From: Amycolatopsis sacchari | Lineage (GTDB): Bacteria > Actinomycetota > Actinomycetes > Mycobacteriales > Pseudonocardiaceae | NCBI RefSeq assembly: GCF_900114035.1 | Contig: NZ_FORP01000017.1 | Span: 1-64,000, forward strand | Direction: 5' to 3' | Length of the DNA stretch: 64,000 nt | Shown here: piece by piece, positions 28,375 through 38,483 of the stretch | How the letters are laid out: each line of letters opens with the position of its first letter | Position numbering within the stretch: position 1 is the first letter of the stretch | The notes under the pieces: generated by a model | Databases searched by the model: none | Seen by the model: only the letters and a program-made list of their open reading frames with translations | Told to the model about the DNA's origin: nothing | Made by a program: the position numbers and the translations under genes

Positions 28375-29234
28375 CCAGTCCAGGGGAACCGGCTCAGGCT
28401 GCTGAGCCGGAGCCCGGGGCCGAAGAGAGCCCGGCTGCGAAGTTCAAGGTGCGCCTGTCGAACTTCGAGGGGCCCTTCGACCTGCTGCTGCAGCTCATCT
28501 CGCAGCACCAGCTCGACGTCACCGAGGTCGCGCTGCACCAGGTCACCGACGACTTCATCGCCTACACGCGGGCGCTGGGGGCGGACTGGGACCTGGACGA
28601 GACCACGGAGTTCCTCGTCGTCGCGGCCACGCTGCTCGACCTCAAGGCCGCGCGGCTGCTGCCCGCGGCCGAGGTCGAGGACGAGGAGGACCTCGCGCTG
28701 CTGGAGGCGCGGGACCTGCTGTTCGCGCGCATCCTGCAGTACCGGGCGTACAAGCAGGTGGCGGAGCTGTTCGCCGAGCTGGAGGCCGGGGCGCTGCGCC
28801 GGTACCCGCGCTCGGTGGCGATGGAGGAGCGGTACCTCGGGTTGCTGCCGGAGGTCATGCTGGGGGTGAGCCCGGAGAAGTTCCGGGAGATCGCGCTGGC
28901 GGTGTTCCGGCCGAAGCCGCCGCCCACGGTGTCGCTCGACCACCTGCACATGGGCCGCGTGTCGGTGCGCGAGCACGCGGCGGTGCTGCGGGTGCGGCTG
29001 GCGTCCGCCGGGACCGCGACCTTCGGCGAGCTGGTTTCGGACTGCGAGCACACCATCGAGGTGGTGGCCCGGTTCCTGGCGCTGCTGGAGTTGTACCGGG
29101 AGGCCTCGGTGCAGTTCGAGCAGGCCGAGGCGCTGGGGGCGCTCACCGTGCGGTGGACGGGCGGGTCGGTGGAGAAGGCGGCGGAAGCGGCCGAGGCCGA
29201 CCGGGCCCGCGCTGAGGAAGAGGAGTACGGGTGA
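28371..29234 (+). CDS. scpA: segregation and condensation protein A
   Basis: 287 aa kleisin of the SMC-ScpAB complex. The N-terminal SMC-binding part (VRLSNFEGPFDLLLQLISQH) is typical, followed by the middle ScpB-binding region (ATLLDLKAARLLP...DLLFARILQYRAYKQVAELF) and a C-terminal winged-helix part (FLALLELYREASVQFEQAE). A short acidic/Pro-rich head (~20 aa) and an Ala/Glu tail flank the core. It is coupled by 4-bp overlaps to both neighbours. Confidence 0.95.
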   Translation: MTSPGEPAQAAEPEPGAEESPAAKFKVRLSNFEGPFDLLLQLISQHQLDVTEVALHQVTDDFIAYTRALGADWDLDETTEFLVVAATLLDLKAARLLPAAEVEDEEDLALLEARDLLFARILQYRAYKQVAELFAELEAGALRRYPRSVAMEERYLGLLPEVMLGVSPEKFREIALAVFRPKPPPTVSLDHLHMGRVSVREHAAVLRVRLASAGTATFGELVSDCEHTIEVVARFLALLELYREASVQFEQAEALGALTVRWTGGSVEKAAEAAEADRARAEEEEYG

Positions 29235-30772
29235 ACCCGGAGGAACGACCGGTGGATCTGGACGCGCTCGGCGCGCCGGGTGGGGCGCCGGAGGCGGTGG
29301 AGCCGGAGGCGGAGCCGGTGGAGGCGGTGGCGGTGGAGCCGCAGGCGATGGCCGCGGAGCCGGAGGCGCGCGGCGCGGTGCCGGAGGCGGTGGAGGCGGA
29401 GCCGGAGGCGGCGGCCGCAGAGCCGGAGGCGACGGCCGCAGAGCCGGAGGCGCGCGGCGCGGAGGCGGAGCCGCGGGCGGAGGCGCCCGGCGCGCAGGCC
29501 GCGGAGCGGGGGCCGGAGGCGCCCGGCGCGCAGGCGCAGGCCGGTGCCGACCCCGCGGAGCGGGAGCCGGAGGTGGAGCCCGCGGAGCCGGAGGCGGCGG
29601 CACCTGGCGGGGCGCCCGCGGAGCGGGAGCCGGAGGTGCTTGGTGCGGTGGCGGCCGGGGAGCGGCAGGTCGAGCCGGAGGCGGAGCCCGCGGAGCGGCG
29701 CGAGGCGGCGCCTGGCGGGGCGCCCATGGCGCCCGCAGAACGGCGCGACGAGGCTGGGCCGGAGGCGCGCGGCGCGGACGCTGCGGCGCCTGGCACGGAG
29801 GCGGAGGCAGAGGCCGGTGCCGACCCCGCGGAGCGGGGGCCGGAGGCGGAGGCTGCGCAGGCGGCGGCGCCCGGCGGGGCGCTCGCGGAGCGGAGCGCGG
29901 CGGCGGAGGCCTCCGAGCCGACCGAAGCGACCGGTCACGGCGAGGCGACCGAGCCCGCCGAGGCGATCCTGCCCAGCGAAGCCTCGGAGCCGAATGAAGC
30001 TGCGGAATCGGCCGGAGCCTTCGCGTCCGGCGAAGTCGCCATGCCCAGCGAAGCCTCCGAGCCGCCCGAAGCTGCGGAACCGGCCGAAGCCCCCGCCCCT
30101 GGCGAAGCCCCCGAACCGGGCGAGGTGCCCGGCGAAGCCGCCCTGCCCACCGAAGCCAACCCCGGAGACGACGACACCCCCGACGACACCCCCGAGGACA
30201 CCACCTTCACCCTCGACCGGTCCCCCGATCTCACCTCCGACGAGGCCCTCGAGGCGGCACTGGAGGCGCTCCTGCTCGTCGTCGACTCGCCTGCCAGTGA
30301 GGAGTCGCTCGCCGAGGCGGTGGACCAGTCGGTCTCGCGCGTGGCGCAGACCCTGCGCACCATGTCCGAACGCCTCACCGCCCGGGGCAGCGGCATCGAC
30401 CTGCGACGCGTCGGCGAGGGGTGGCGGTTCTTCACCCGGGACACCTACGCCCCCTTCGTCGAGAAGCTCCTCCTCGACGGCCAGCGTTCCAAGCTCACGC
30501 GCGCCGCGCTGGAGACGCTCGCCGTCATCGCCTACCGCCAGCCCGTCACGCGCTCGCGCGTCGCGGCCGTGCGGGGCGTCAACGTCGACGGCGTGATCCG
30601 CACCCTCCTCGCCCGCGGTCTGATCGAGGAGGCCGGAACCGACCCGGAGACGGGTGGCACCCTGTATGTCACCACAGAATTGTTCCTCGAGCGGCTCGGG
30701 CTCGCGTCGTTGCACGACCTGCCCCCGATCGCCCCGTTGCTACCGGAAGTGGACGCGATCGATGACATCTGA
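29231..30772 (+). CDS. scpB: segregation and condensation protein B with long acidic N-terminal extension
   Basis: 513 aa, twice the usual ScpB length. The ScpB core of two winged helices occupies residues ~335-513 (LEAALEALLLVVDSPASEES, GWRFFTRDTYAPFVEKLL, RAALETLAVIAYRQPVTRSR, LIEEAGTDPETGGTLYVTT). Residues ~15-330 are low complexity, almost only Glu, Pro, Ala, Val and Gly, in short repeats such as AEPEARGAEAE. The extension is in frame and begins at the GTG that overlaps the scpA stop, so it belongs to the gene unless an internal start is used. It overlaps rluB by 11 bp. Confidence 0.93.
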   Translation: MNPEERPVDLDALGAPGGAPEAVEPEAEPVEAVAVEPQAMAAEPEARGAVPEAVEAEPEAAAAEPEATAAEPEARGAEAEPRAEAPGAQAAERGPEAPGAQAQAGADPAEREPEVEPAEPEAAAPGGAPAEREPEVLGAVAAGERQVEPEAEPAERREAAPGGAPMAPAERRDEAGPEARGADAAAPGTEAEAEAGADPAERGPEAEAAQAAAPGGALAERSAAAEASEPTEATGHGEATEPAEAILPSEASEPNEAAESAGAFASGEVAMPSEASEPPEAAEPAEAPAPGEAPEPGEVPGEAALPTEANPGDDDTPDDTPEDTTFTLDRSPDLTSDEALEAALEALLLVVDSPASEESLAEAVDQSVSRVAQTLRTMSERLTARGSGIDLRRVGEGWRFFTRDTYAPFVEKLLLDGQRSKLTRAALETLAVIAYRQPVTRSRVAAVRGVNVDGVIRTLLARGLIEEAGTDPETGGTLYVTTELFLERLGLASLHDLPPIAPLLPEVDAIDDI

Positions 30773-31505
30773 CGAATCACCCGAAGGCGTGCGCCTGCAG
30801 AAGGTGCTGGCCAAGGCGGGCGTCGCCTCGCGGCGCGCCGCCGAGGAACTGATCGTGCAGGGCCGGGTGAGCGTCGACGGCAAGACCGTGCGGGAACTCG
30901 GCCGCCGCGTGGACCCCGACAAGGCGGTCATCCACGTCGACGGCACGCGCGTGATCCTGCGCGAGGACCTCGTCTACTACGCCCTCAACAAACCCAAGGG
31001 CGTGCACAGCACCATGGACGACGAGCAGGGCCGCCCCTGCGTCGGCGACTACGTGCGCGACCGCGCCGAGCGGCTGTTCCACGTGGGCCGCCTGGACGCC
31101 GAGACCGAGGGCCTGCTGCTGCTCACCAACGACGGCGACCTCGCGCACCGCCTGATGCACCCCTCCTACCACGTGCCCAAGACCTACCTCGCCGAGGTCG
31201 ACGGCCTCGTCGCGCGCGGCCTCGGCAAACAGCTGCGCGCGGGCGTCGAGCTGGAGGACGGGCCGGTCAAGGTCGACGCGTTCCGGGTCAAGGACATGCA
31301 GGCCGGGCGCTCCCTGGTCGAGGTGGTGCTGCACGAGGGGCGCAAGCACATCGTGCGGCGGCTGCTGGCCGAGGTGGGCCACCCGGTCCGCAGCCTCGTG
31401 CGCACGGCGGTCGGCGAGGTGCAGCTCGGCAGCCAGAAGCCCGGCACCCTGCGCCGCCTGACCCGCCAGGAGGTCGGCAGCCTCTACCGCGCGGTCAACC
31501 TCTGA
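30762..31505 (+). CDS. rluB: 23S rRNA pseudouridine synthase, RluB/RsuA family
   Basis: 247 aa. N-terminal S4 domain ([20 protein letters not shown]) and RsuA-type catalytic domain with the active Asp in [19 protein letters not shown], then KTYLAEVDG and the [11 protein letters not shown] motif. It converts a uridine of 23S rRNA (position 2605 in E. coli RluB) to pseudouridine. ATG at 30762 inside the end of scpB. Synteny with Rv1711. Its stop codon lies in the upstream box of the recQ promoter. Confidence 0.94.
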   Translation: MTSDESPEGVRLQKVLAKAGVASRRAAEELIVQGRVSVDGKTVRELGRRVDPDKAVIHVDGTRVILREDLVYYALNKPKGVHSTMDDEQGRPCVGDYVRDRAERLFHVGRLDAETEGLLLLTNDGDLAHRLMHPSYHVPKTYLAEVDGLVARGLGKQLRAGVELEDGPVKVDAFRVKDMQAGRSLVEVVLHEGRKHIVRRLLAEVGHPVRSLVRTAVGEVQLGSQKPGTLRRLTRQEVGSLYRAVNL

Positions 31506-31524
31506 CGGTGGCCGCCGCTACCAT
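31502..31524 (+). promoter_or_regulatory. recQ promoter resembling the recN damage promoter
   Basis: CTGACGGTG (31502-31510), exactly 8 bases, then TACCAT (31519-31524), 6 bases before the recQ GTG. Against tTGTCRgtg-N8-TAnnnT it matches 7 of 9 in the first box, has correct spacing and a full TAnnnT. The transcript would be leaderless. Confidence 0.5.
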
Positions 31525-31530
31525 CGCCGG

Positions 31531-33348
31531 GTGACTTCCACCGAAACCGAGGCACTCGGCGTGCTGCGGCGCGTCTTCGGCTACGACTCCTTCCGGGGTG
31601 AGCAGGAGGCGATCGTCGAGCACGTCATCGGCGGCGGCGACGCCCTCGTGCTGATGCCGACCGGCGGCGGGAAGTCGCTGTGCTACCAGATCCCGTCGCT
31701 GGTGCGGCCGGGCGTCGGCGTGGTGATCTCGCCATTGATCGCGCTCATGCAGGACCAGGTGGACGCGTTGCGCGCGCTGGGCGTGCGGGCCGGGTTCCTG
31801 AACTCGACGCAGGACCACCAGCAGCGCCGCGAGGTCGAGCAGGCGTTCCTCGCCGGTGAGCTGGACCTGCTCTACCTCGCGCCGGAGCGGCTGCGGCTGG
31901 AGTCGACCGCCGAGCTGCTCGGCCGCGGCAAGGTCGCGTTGTTCGCCATCGACGAGGCGCACTGCGTCTCCCAGTGGGGGCACGACTTCCGGCCGGACTA
32001 CCTCGCGTTGTCCGAGCTGCACGAGCGCTGGCCGGACATCCCGCGCATCGCGCTGACGGCCACCGCGACGGAGGCGACGCACGCGGAGATCGCCACGCGG
32101 CTGAACCTCACCGAGGCGCGGCACTTCGTGGCGAGCTTCGACCGGCCCAACATCCAGTACCGGATCGTGCCGAAGAACAGCCCGCAGAAGCAGCTGCTGG
32201 AGCTGTTGCGCACCGAGCACGCGGGGGACTCGGGCATCGTCTACTGCCTGTCGCGCGCGTCGGTGGAGAAGACGGCGGACTTCCTGGTGCAGAACGGGAT
32301 CCCGGCGCTGCCGTACCACGCGGGGCTGGATTCGCGGACGCGTGCGGCCAACCAGGCGCGGTTCCTGCGCGAGGACGGGCTGGTCGTCGTCGCGACGATC
32401 GCGTTCGGCATGGGGATCGACAAGCCGGACGTGCGGTTCGTGGCGCACCTCGACCTGCCGAAGTCCGTGGAGGGCTACTACCAGGAGACGGGCCGCGCGG
32501 GCCGGGACGGGCTGCCGTCGACCGCGTGGCTGGCGTACGGGCTGCAGGACGTCGTGCAGCAGCGCAAGATGATCGACACCTCCGAGGGCGACGCGGCGCA
32601 CCGCCGTCGGCTGAGCACGCACCTCGACGCGATGCTGGCGCTGTGCGAAACCGTCAATTGCCGCCGCGTGCAGCTGCTGAACTACTTCGGGCAGTCCGGT
32701 GAGCCGTGCGGCAACTGCGACACGTGCCTCGCGCCGCCGGAATCGTGGGACGGCACGGTGGCGGCGCAGAAACTCCTGTCCACTGTGTACCGGCTGCAGC
32801 ACGAGCGGCGGCAGAAGTTCGGTGCGGGGCAGATCATCGACATCCTGCTCGGCAAGCGCACCCCGAAGGTCACGCAGCACCGGCACGACGAGCTGACCGT
32901 GTTCGGCGTCGGCGCGGAGCTGGGCGAGGGCGAGTGGCGCGGGGTCATCCGGCAGCTGCTGGCGCAGGGCCTGCTCGCCGTGGAGGGCGACTACGGCACG
33001 CTGGTGCTCACCGAGGCGAGCGGCGAGGTGCTGGGCCGCAAACGCGAGGTGCGCCTGCGCCGCGAGGTGAAGCGCGAACGCGCCCCGCGCGAGGCGAAGC
33101 CGAAGACCGCCGCCGCGGACCTGCCCGCCGAGGCGGCGCCGCTGTTCGAGCGGCTGCGGGAATGGCGTGCCGTGACGGCGAAGGACCAGGGTATCCCGGC
33201 GTACGTCGTATTCCACGACGCGACCCTGCGGCAGATCGCGACCCAGCGGCCGTCGACCCTCGCCGAGCTCGGCGGGGTCAGCGGCGTGGGGGAGAACAAG
33301 CTCGCCCGGTACGGCGAGCAGATCCTCGAGGTGCTCGCGGCGGAGTGA
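31531..33348 (+). CDS. recQ: ATP-dependent DNA helicase RecQ
   Basis: 605 aa, full RecQ architecture: Walker [19 protein letters not shown] box ([18 protein letters not shown]), the helicase C domain with [10 protein letters not shown], four Cys of the zinc module (Cys in [18 protein letters not shown]), RQC winged helix and a C-terminal HRDC domain ([20 protein letters not shown]). It unwinds forks and recombination intermediates 3' to 5'. It is absent from this position in mycobacteria, so it was inserted with the next three genes between rluB and cmk. The promoter suggests damage control. Confidence 0.95.
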   Translation: MTSTETEALGVLRRVFGYDSFRGEQEAIVEHVIGGGDALVLMPTGGGKSLCYQIPSLVRPGVGVVISPLIALMQDQVDALRALGVRAGFLNSTQDHQQRREVEQAFLAGELDLLYLAPERLRLESTAELLGRGKVALFAIDEAHCVSQWGHDFRPDYLALSELHERWPDIPRIALTATATEATHAEIATRLNLTEARHFVASFDRPNIQYRIVPKNSPQKQLLELLRTEHAGDSGIVYCLSRASVEKTADFLVQNGIPALPYHAGLDSRTRAANQARFLREDGLVVVATIAFGMGIDKPDVRFVAHLDLPKSVEGYYQETGRAGRDGLPSTAWLAYGLQDVVQQRKMIDTSEGDAAHRRRLSTHLDAMLALCETVNCRRVQLLNYFGQSGEPCGNCDTCLAPPESWDGTVAAQKLLSTVYRLQHERRQKFGAGQIIDILLGKRTPKVTQHRHDELTVFGVGAELGEGEWRGVIRQLLAQGLLAVEGDYGTLVLTEASGEVLGRKREVRLRREVKRERAPREAKPKTAAADLPAEAAPLFERLREWRAVTAKDQGIPAYVVFHDATLRQIATQRPSTLAELGGVSGVGENKLARYGEQILEVLAAE

Positions 33349-33351
33349 GGC

Positions 33352-33729
33352 TCAGCCGCCGTAGGGGCGGGTGATGATCTCCAGCTGGTGGTTGTCGGGG
33401 CTGGCCCAGTAGACGCCGCGGCCGCCGTCGTTGTGGTTGATCTCGCCCGCCTGCCTGCGGAACGGATCGGCCCAGTACTCCAGGCTCCTGCTGGTGATCC
33501 GCTCGAAGATGCGGTCGAACTCGTCCTCGCTGACGAGGAACGCGTAGTGCTGCGGGTGCACGGGCCCGTCGACCTCGACCACGTCGAGCGAGACCTCGTT
33601 GTCCGTCTGCAGGACGAGGAACGGCCCGTACGGCTTCGGTTCCGGCAGGCCCAGGATCTCCGCGAAGAACGTGGCGGTGGCCCGCCGGTCGGTGGCCTCG
33701 ACGATCGTGTGGTTCAACTGCACGGACAT
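33352..33729 (-). CDS. VOC (glyoxalase/bleomycin-resistance) family protein
   Basis: 125 aa with two beta-alpha-beta-beta-beta modules. Segments: LNHTIVEATDRRATATFFAEILGL and GRGVYWASPDNHQLEIITRPYG, with candidate metal residues His8, Glu and the late Glu of QLEIIT. It may be a metal-dependent lyase, dioxygenase or antibiotic-binding protein; the substrate is unknown. The ATG at 33729 has a strong GGAAGGAG upstream. It follows the antiporter gene by 56 bp on the same strand, and converges on recQ with 3 bp between stops. Confidence 0.85.
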   Translation of the reverse strand: MSVQLNHTIVEATDRRATATFFAEILGLPEPKPYGPFLVLQTDNEVSLDVVEVDGPVHPQHYAFLVSEDEFDRIFERITSRSLEYWADPFRRQAGEINHNDGGRGVYWASPDNHQLEIITRPYGG

Positions 33730-33785
33730 GACGCGGCTCCTTCCGGTCTCCTCCTGCCGATCGTCCTCTCCCGCGGCGGCCGGGG

Positions 33786-34976
33786 CTAGCTCGCCGTCGC
33801 GGTCTCCGTGCGCGTCGCCTTGCGTTGGAGCGCCTTGGCGATCGGCTCCACGATGCGGGCCGCCGTCGGGCCGAGGATCGCCATCAGCAGGACGTACGCC
33901 GTGGCCAGTGCCGCCAGTTCGTCGGTCACCGCGCCCGCCGTCACCGCCAGGCCCGCGATCACGATCGAGAACTCGCCCCGCGCCACCAGCGCCGCACCGG
34001 CCCTGGCGCGGCCCAGCTTCCCGACCCCCTGGCGCCGGGCGGCCCACCAGCCCGTGGCCACCTTCGTGGCCGTCGTGACGACCGCCAGCACCACCGCCCA
34101 GCCCAGCACGGGCGGGATCGACGCGGGGTTGGTGTTGAGCCCGAACACCACGAAGAACACCGCGGCGAACAGGTCCCGCAGCGGCTCCAGCAGGTGCGTG
34201 GCGTTCTCGGCCGTGGACCCGGAGATCGCGATGCCCAGCAGGAACGCGCCCACCGCGGCCGACACCTGCATCGCCGACGCGAGCCCCGCCACGAGCAGCG
34301 CCGCGCCCAGCACCTTGAGCAGGAACACCTCGCGGTCGTCGGAGTCGACGATCGCCGAGACGTAGCGGCCGAACTTCAGCGCGATCACCAGCACCACGGT
34401 GATCACCAGCAGCGAGATGCCCACCGCCTCCATGCCGCCGAGCAGGCTCACGCCCCCGAGCACGGCGGTGAGGATCGGCAGGTACAGCGCCATCGCCAGG
34501 TCCTCGAACACCAGGATCGACAGCACGACCGGCGTCTCCCGGTTACCGAGCCGCCCGAGGTCGCCGAGGACCTTCGCGATGATGCCGGAGGAGGAGATGT
34601 AGGTGACGCCCGCCATCACCATCGCGCCCACCACACCCCAGCCCAGCAGCAGCGCGACGAGTGCCCCCGGCGCGGCGTTCAGGACGATGTCCAGCACGCC
34701 GGCCAGCCACGAGCGCTTGAGGCCGGTGAACAGCTCGGCCGCCGAGTACTCCAGCCCCAGCAGCAACAGCAGCAGCACGACGCCGATCTCGCTGGCGAGG
34801 TGCGTGAAACCGCCGATGTCCTGCAGCGGGATGAGCCCGCCCTGGCCGAAGGCGAGCCCGCCCAGCAGGTACAGCGGGATGGGCGACATGCCGACGCGCC
34901 CGGCGAGCCTGCCGAGCACGCCGAGTGCGAAGAAGACGGCGCCGAGTTCGATGAGGGAGAGCGCGGTGTGGTCCAT
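33786..34976 (-). CDS. cation:proton antiporter, KhtU/KefB-like (CPA2)
   Basis: 396 aa with about 12 membrane segments. CPA2 signatures: LLLLGLEYSAAELF in the N-terminal half, GVTYISSSGIIAKVLGDLG, LVFEDLAMALYLPIL (the acidic pair in the ion path) and RGEFSIVIAGLAV. It begins immediately after the TAA of the RCK_C protein gene (34977), so the two form a KhtT/KhtU-type K+/H+ antiport module at the cytoplasmic membrane. Confidence 0.9.
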   Translation of the reverse strand: MDHTALSLIELGAVFFALGVLGRLAGRVGMSPIPLYLLGGLAFGQGGLIPLQDIGGFTHLASEIGVVLLLLLLGLEYSAAELFTGLKRSWLAGVLDIVLNAAPGALVALLLGWGVVGAMVMAGVTYISSSGIIAKVLGDLGRLGNRETPVVLSILVFEDLAMALYLPILTAVLGGVSLLGGMEAVGISLLVITVVLVIALKFGRYVSAIVDSDDREVFLLKVLGAALLVAGLASAMQVSAAVGAFLLGIAISGSTAENATHLLEPLRDLFAAVFFVVFGLNTNPASIPPVLGWAVVLAVVTTATKVATGWWAARRQGVGKLGRARAGAALVARGEFSIVIAGLAVTAGAVTDELAALATAYVLLMAILGPTAARIVEPIAKALQRKATRTETATAS

Positions 34977-35459
34977 TTATCCGTTCTTCAGGATCTTCTG
35001 GGCGTTCTCGAGGCCTTCGGCGGTGCCGACGGCCACGAGCAGGTCGCCCGCGGTGAACGTGAACTCCGGCGTGGGGGACGGGTGCACCTGCCCGGCGCGC
35101 ATCACCGCGACGACGGACACGCCGGTGCGCGTGCGCAGCGCGGTGTCACCGAGCGTCCTGCCGTCGAAGGGCGCGTTCGCCTTGATCGGCAGCTGCCGCG
35201 TGTTGATGCCGGGCACCTCGCGGTGCTCCTCGGTCAGCTGCGCGACGAGCTGGGGCGCGCCCAGCAGGTTCGCCAGCGCGCCCGCCTCGTCGACGGTCAG
35301 CGGCAGCGACGCGAGGCAGGCGTCGGGGTCGTCGGACTTGGACACGATCAGCTCGATCTGCCCGTCGCGGTGCGTCACCACGCCCACCCGCCGGCCGTTG
35401 CGGATGGCGAAGTCCTTGCGCACCCCGATGCCGGGGAGGGGAGTCACTTCCACGTTCAC
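34977..35459 (-). CDS. RCK_C-domain regulatory subunit of the antiporter (KhtT-like)
   Basis: 160 aa soluble protein. The N-terminal half begins VNVEVTPLPGIGVRKDF, the usual KhtT start. The C-terminal half (residues ~80-160) is a TrkA-C/RCK_C domain (RTRTGVSVVAVMRAG, FTAGDLLVAVGTAEGLE). In Bacillus KhtT gates KhtU and senses pH and c-di-AMP; that regulation here is inference. GTG start at 35459, with TAGCGT (minus strand, 35473-35468) 8 bases before it, suggesting a leaderless mRNA divergent from cmk. Confidence 0.88.
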   Translation of the reverse strand: MNVEVTPLPGIGVRKDFAIRNGRRVGVVTHRDGQIELIVSKSDDPDACLASLPLTVDEAGALANLLGAPQLVAQLTEEHREVPGINTRQLPIKANAPFDGRTLGDTALRTRTGVSVVAVMRAGQVHPSPTPEFTFTAGDLLVAVGTAEGLENAQKILKNG

Positions 35460-35568
35460 GCCTACCCACGCTACCTGTTTTGCCCGTTTCGGCCCGGTGG
35501 GGGGAAGCAGCCGCCAGCCAGGCAGAATGGCAGGCGGTGTGCAACGGCTTCGGGAGGCGAGGAGAGCA

Positions 35569-36294
35569 GTGGGAGCGGGAGCCCTACGGGGAGTGGTCGC
35601 GCTGGACGGTCCGTCCGGGACCGGGAAGACCACGGTCGCGCGCAAGCTCGCCCAGCGCCTGAGTGCCGGTTACCTCGACACCGGGGCGATGTACCGGGTG
35701 ATCACGCTCGCCGTCCTGCGCGCGGGCGTGGACCCGGCCGACGCCGCGGCCGTGACGGCGGTGGCGAAGGACACGGAGTTCAGCGTCGGCACCGACCCGG
35801 AGCGGCCGAGCGTCGCACTGGGCGCGGAGGACGTGTCCGCCGCGATCCGCGGCAACGACATCAACCACGCCGTGTCGCCGGTGTCGGCCGTGCCCGCCGT
35901 GCGGGAGCTGCTGGTCGCCCGGCAGCGCCGGATCATCGACGAGGTGCTGGCCGTCGTCGGTGGCATCGTCGTCGAGGGCAGGGACATCGGCACGGTCGTC
36001 GCGCCGGACGCCCCGCTCAAGGTCTTCCTCACCGCCTCGCCCGAGGTCCGCGCCGCGCGCCGCAGCGCGCAGGACACCGCCGCCGGCCGGGAGAGCAGCC
36101 AGGCCGACGCCCGCGCCTCGGTGGACCGGCGCGACCGGCTGGACTCCAGCCGCGCCGCGTCGCCGCTGCGGCCCGCCGAGGACGCCGTGCACCTGGACAC
36201 CTCGGAACTGGAGATCGACCAGGTGATCGTCGCGCTGCGGGAGCTGGCGGACCACCGCGGGCTGCTCGACTGCGCCGCGGAGGCCACGCGGTGA
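35569..36294 (+). CDS. cmk: cytidylate kinase
   Basis: 241 aa. P-loop GPSGTGKTT at residues 14-22, then LDTGAMYRVITLAVLRAG, the CMP-binding VEGRDIGTVVAPDAPLKVFL and RRSAQD lid region. It phosphorylates CMP and dCMP. GTG 35569 has GAGGAG upstream and gives a mycobacterial-like N-terminus. GTG 35539 and ATG 35527 are in-frame alternatives. The stop overlaps the acyltransferase start (GTGA), matching the cmk-plsC-der order. Confidence 0.93.
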   Translation: MGAGALRGVVALDGPSGTGKTTVARKLAQRLSAGYLDTGAMYRVITLAVLRAGVDPADAAAVTAVAKDTEFSVGTDPERPSVALGAEDVSAAIRGNDINHAVSPVSAVPAVRELLVARQRRIIDEVLAVVGGIVVEGRDIGTVVAPDAPLKVFLTASPEVRAARRSAQDTAAGRESSQADARASVDRRDRLDSSRAASPLRPAEDAVHLDTSELEIDQVIVALRELADHRGLLDCAAEATR

Positions 36295-36950
36295 GTGCCA
36301 CGGGCCTGCCCGAAGGCGCGTCCGGCAGGCTGCACGACTTCAGCCGGGTGCTGGGCAAGGTGCTGTTCCGGCCCGCCTACCGGATCCGGATCCGCGGGCT
36401 GGAGCGCGTGCCGCGCACCGGCGGGGTGCTGCTCGTCGCCAACCACAGCTCGATGGTCGAACCGCAGCTCATCTTCGGAATGCTGCCGCGGCGCTCGGTG
36501 TTCCTCGTCAAGGAGGAGATGTTCTCAGGGGCCGTGGGGTGGTTCCTCCGGCGGATCGGCCAGGTGCCGGTCCGCCGGGGTGAACCCGACCGGGCGCCGC
36601 TGCTGACGTTGTCGCGGATCCTGCGCGAAGGCGGGCTCGTCGGGGTGTTCCCCGAGGGCACGCGGGGCGACGGGGACGTGACGACGGCCGAGCGCGGCGC
36701 GGCGTGGCTCCTGCGGGGCGCGGACGCCGTGGTGCTGCCGGTCGCGGTCCGCGGCACGCGACGGCCGCCTGGTAGCGGGCGCCGCTTCCGGCCCCGGGTG
36801 GACGTGCTGGTCGGGGAGCCGTTCCGGCTCGACGTCGGCAAGGGCCGCACCGGGCTGACCGAAGCCACCGAAAGGGTGCGCGGCGAACTCGCCGCGCTCG
36901 TGCGCGAGCTGGACGACCAGCGGGCGCGGACAGAGAAAGCGAAGGCATGA
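36291..36950 (+). CDS. PlsC-like 1-acyl-sn-glycerol-3-phosphate acyltransferase
   Basis: 219 aa. Block I reads NHSSMVEP, with Glu where the usual NHxxxxD motif has Asp; block III is [13 protein letters not shown] and block IV is [13 protein letters not shown]. The family transfers an acyl chain to lysophosphatidate at the membrane. The Glu substitution is a conservative change in the catalytic dyad. It overlaps cmk (GTGA) and der (ATGA) by 4 bp each, so all three are translated together. Confidence 0.88.
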   Translation: MSATGLPEGASGRLHDFSRVLGKVLFRPAYRIRIRGLERVPRTGGVLLVANHSSMVEPQLIFGMLPRRSVFLVKEEMFSGAVGWFLRRIGQVPVRRGEPDRAPLLTLSRILREGGLVGVFPEGTRGDGDVTTAERGAAWLLRGADAVVLPVAVRGTRRPPGSGRRFRPRVDVLVGEPFRLDVGKGRTGLTEATERVRGELAALVRELDDQRARTEKAKA

Positions 36951-38377
36951 CAGAGGTAGACGGGGCCGACGGCTCCTGGTCGGACGAGGCCGAGTTCGCC
37001 GCGCTCGACGCGCAGGTCGAGGACGCGGCGGCCGACGAGGAAACGCTGCTGGCCCAGCCGGTGCTGGCGGTGGTCGGCCGTCCCAACGTGGGCAAGTCCA
37101 CGCTGGTCAACCGCATCCTGGGGCGGCGCGAGGCCGTCGTGCAGGACGTGCCGGGCGTGACACGGGACCGTGTGGCCTACGACGCGCTGTGGAACGGCCG
37201 CCGGTTCACCGTGGTCGACACGGGTGGCTGGGAGCCGGGCGCGAGCGGGCTGCAGGGCGCGGTCGCGGCGCAGGCGGAGCTGGCCATGGCCACCGCGGAC
37301 GCGGTGCTGCTCGTCGTGGACGCCTCCGTCGGGGCGACCACGACGGACGAGGCGGTCGCGAAGGTGCTGCGCCGGTCCAAGCGGCCGGTGCTGCTGGCCG
37401 CGAACAAGGTGGACGACAACCGGCTGATACCCGACGTGGCGTCGCTGTGGTCGCTGGGTCTCGGCGAGCCGATGCCGGTCAGCGCGCTGCACGGCCGCAG
37501 CTCGGGCGACCTGCTCGACGCGATCGTCAAGGCGCTGCCGGAAGCGCCGCGGGACGGCGAGCGCACGGCGGGGCCGCGGCGCGTGGCGCTCGTCGGCAAG
37601 CCGAACGTGGGCAAGTCGAGCCTGCTCAACAAGCTCACCGGCGAGGAGCGCTCGGTCGTCGACTCGGTGGCGGGCACGACCGTCGACCCGGTGGACTCGC
37701 TCGTCGAGCTGGACGGGCAGACGTGGCGGTTCGTGGACACCGCGGGCCTGCGCAAGCGCGTGCACACCGCGAGCGGCACCGAGTACTACGCGTCGCTGCG
37801 CACGAAGGCCGCGATCGACTCCGCCGAGGTCGCGATCGTGCTGCTGGACGCGAGCGAACCACTGTCCGAACAGGACCTGCGGGTGCTGACCATGGTCGTC
37901 GAGGCCGGGCGCGCGTGCGTGCTGGCGTTCAACAAGTGGGACCTCGTCGACGAGGACCGGCGGCACCAGCTGGAGCGGGAACTGGACCGCGGCCTGGTGC
38001 GTGTGCCGTGGGCGCAGAAGGTGAACATCTCCGCGCTGACCGGGCGTTCGGTGCGCAAGCTCGCCCCGGCGCTGCGCACGGCGCTGGAGTCGTGGGACCG
38101 CCGCGTGTCCACCGGGCAGCTCAACAGCTGGCTGTCGGAGCTGATCGCGGCCACCCCGCCGCCCGTGCGGGGCGGCAAGCAGCCGAAGGTGCTGTTCGCG
38201 ACGCAGGCCGCGATCCGGCCGCCGACGCTCGTGTTGTTCACCACCGGTTTCCTGGAGGCGGGCTACCGCCGCTTCATCGAGCGGAAGTTCCGCGAGCGCT
38301 TCGGTTTCGAGGGCAGCCCGGTGCGGATCAACGTCCGGGTGCGCGAGAAGAAGGCCCGCGGCAAGAAGGGCAAGTGA
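36947..38377 (+). CDS. der: ribosome biogenesis GTPase Der (EngA)
   Basis: 476 aa with two tandem G domains: GRPNVGKS (residues ~44-51) and GKPNVGKS (~216-223), each with DTGGW/DTAGL and NKVD/NKWD motifs, then a C-terminal KH-like domain ([19 protein letters not shown]). About 35 acidic residues precede the first G domain, as in other actinobacterial forms. It acts in 50S subunit assembly. It ends the syntenic core block (Rv1713). Confidence 0.96.
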   Translation: MTEVDGADGSWSDEAEFAALDAQVEDAAADEETLLAQPVLAVVGRPNVGKSTLVNRILGRREAVVQDVPGVTRDRVAYDALWNGRRFTVVDTGGWEPGASGLQGAVAAQAELAMATADAVLLVVDASVGATTTDEAVAKVLRRSKRPVLLAANKVDDNRLIPDVASLWSLGLGEPMPVSALHGRSSGDLLDAIVKALPEAPRDGERTAGPRRVALVGKPNVGKSSLLNKLTGEERSVVDSVAGTTVDPVDSLVELDGQTWRFVDTAGLRKRVHTASGTEYYASLRTKAAIDSAEVAIVLLDASEPLSEQDLRVLTMVVEAGRACVLAFNKWDLVDEDRRHQLERELDRGLVRVPWAQKVNISALTGRSVRKLAPALRTALESWDRRVSTGQLNSWLSELIAATPPPVRGGKQPKVLFATQAAIRPPTLVLFTTGFLEAGYRRFIERKFRERFGFEGSPVRINVRVREKKARGKKGK

Positions 38378-38407
38378 CCGCCCCGCGATCTTGAGTTCAC
38401 CTTCCGG

Positions 38408-38413
38408 TAAACT
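38408..38413 (+). promoter_or_regulatory. -10 candidate for the Pls-like synthetase gene
   Basis: TAAACT in the 106-bp gap after der, which would give a leader of about 60 bases before the TTG start. No good -35 box at 17-18 bp was found, so this is weak. Confidence 0.3.
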
Positions 38414-38483
38414 GGACGGTCGCACCGGGCGCCTCACCGCAGGAGAGCAAGCCCGACTTGTTCCGAAAGGTGAGTGACGGGCC

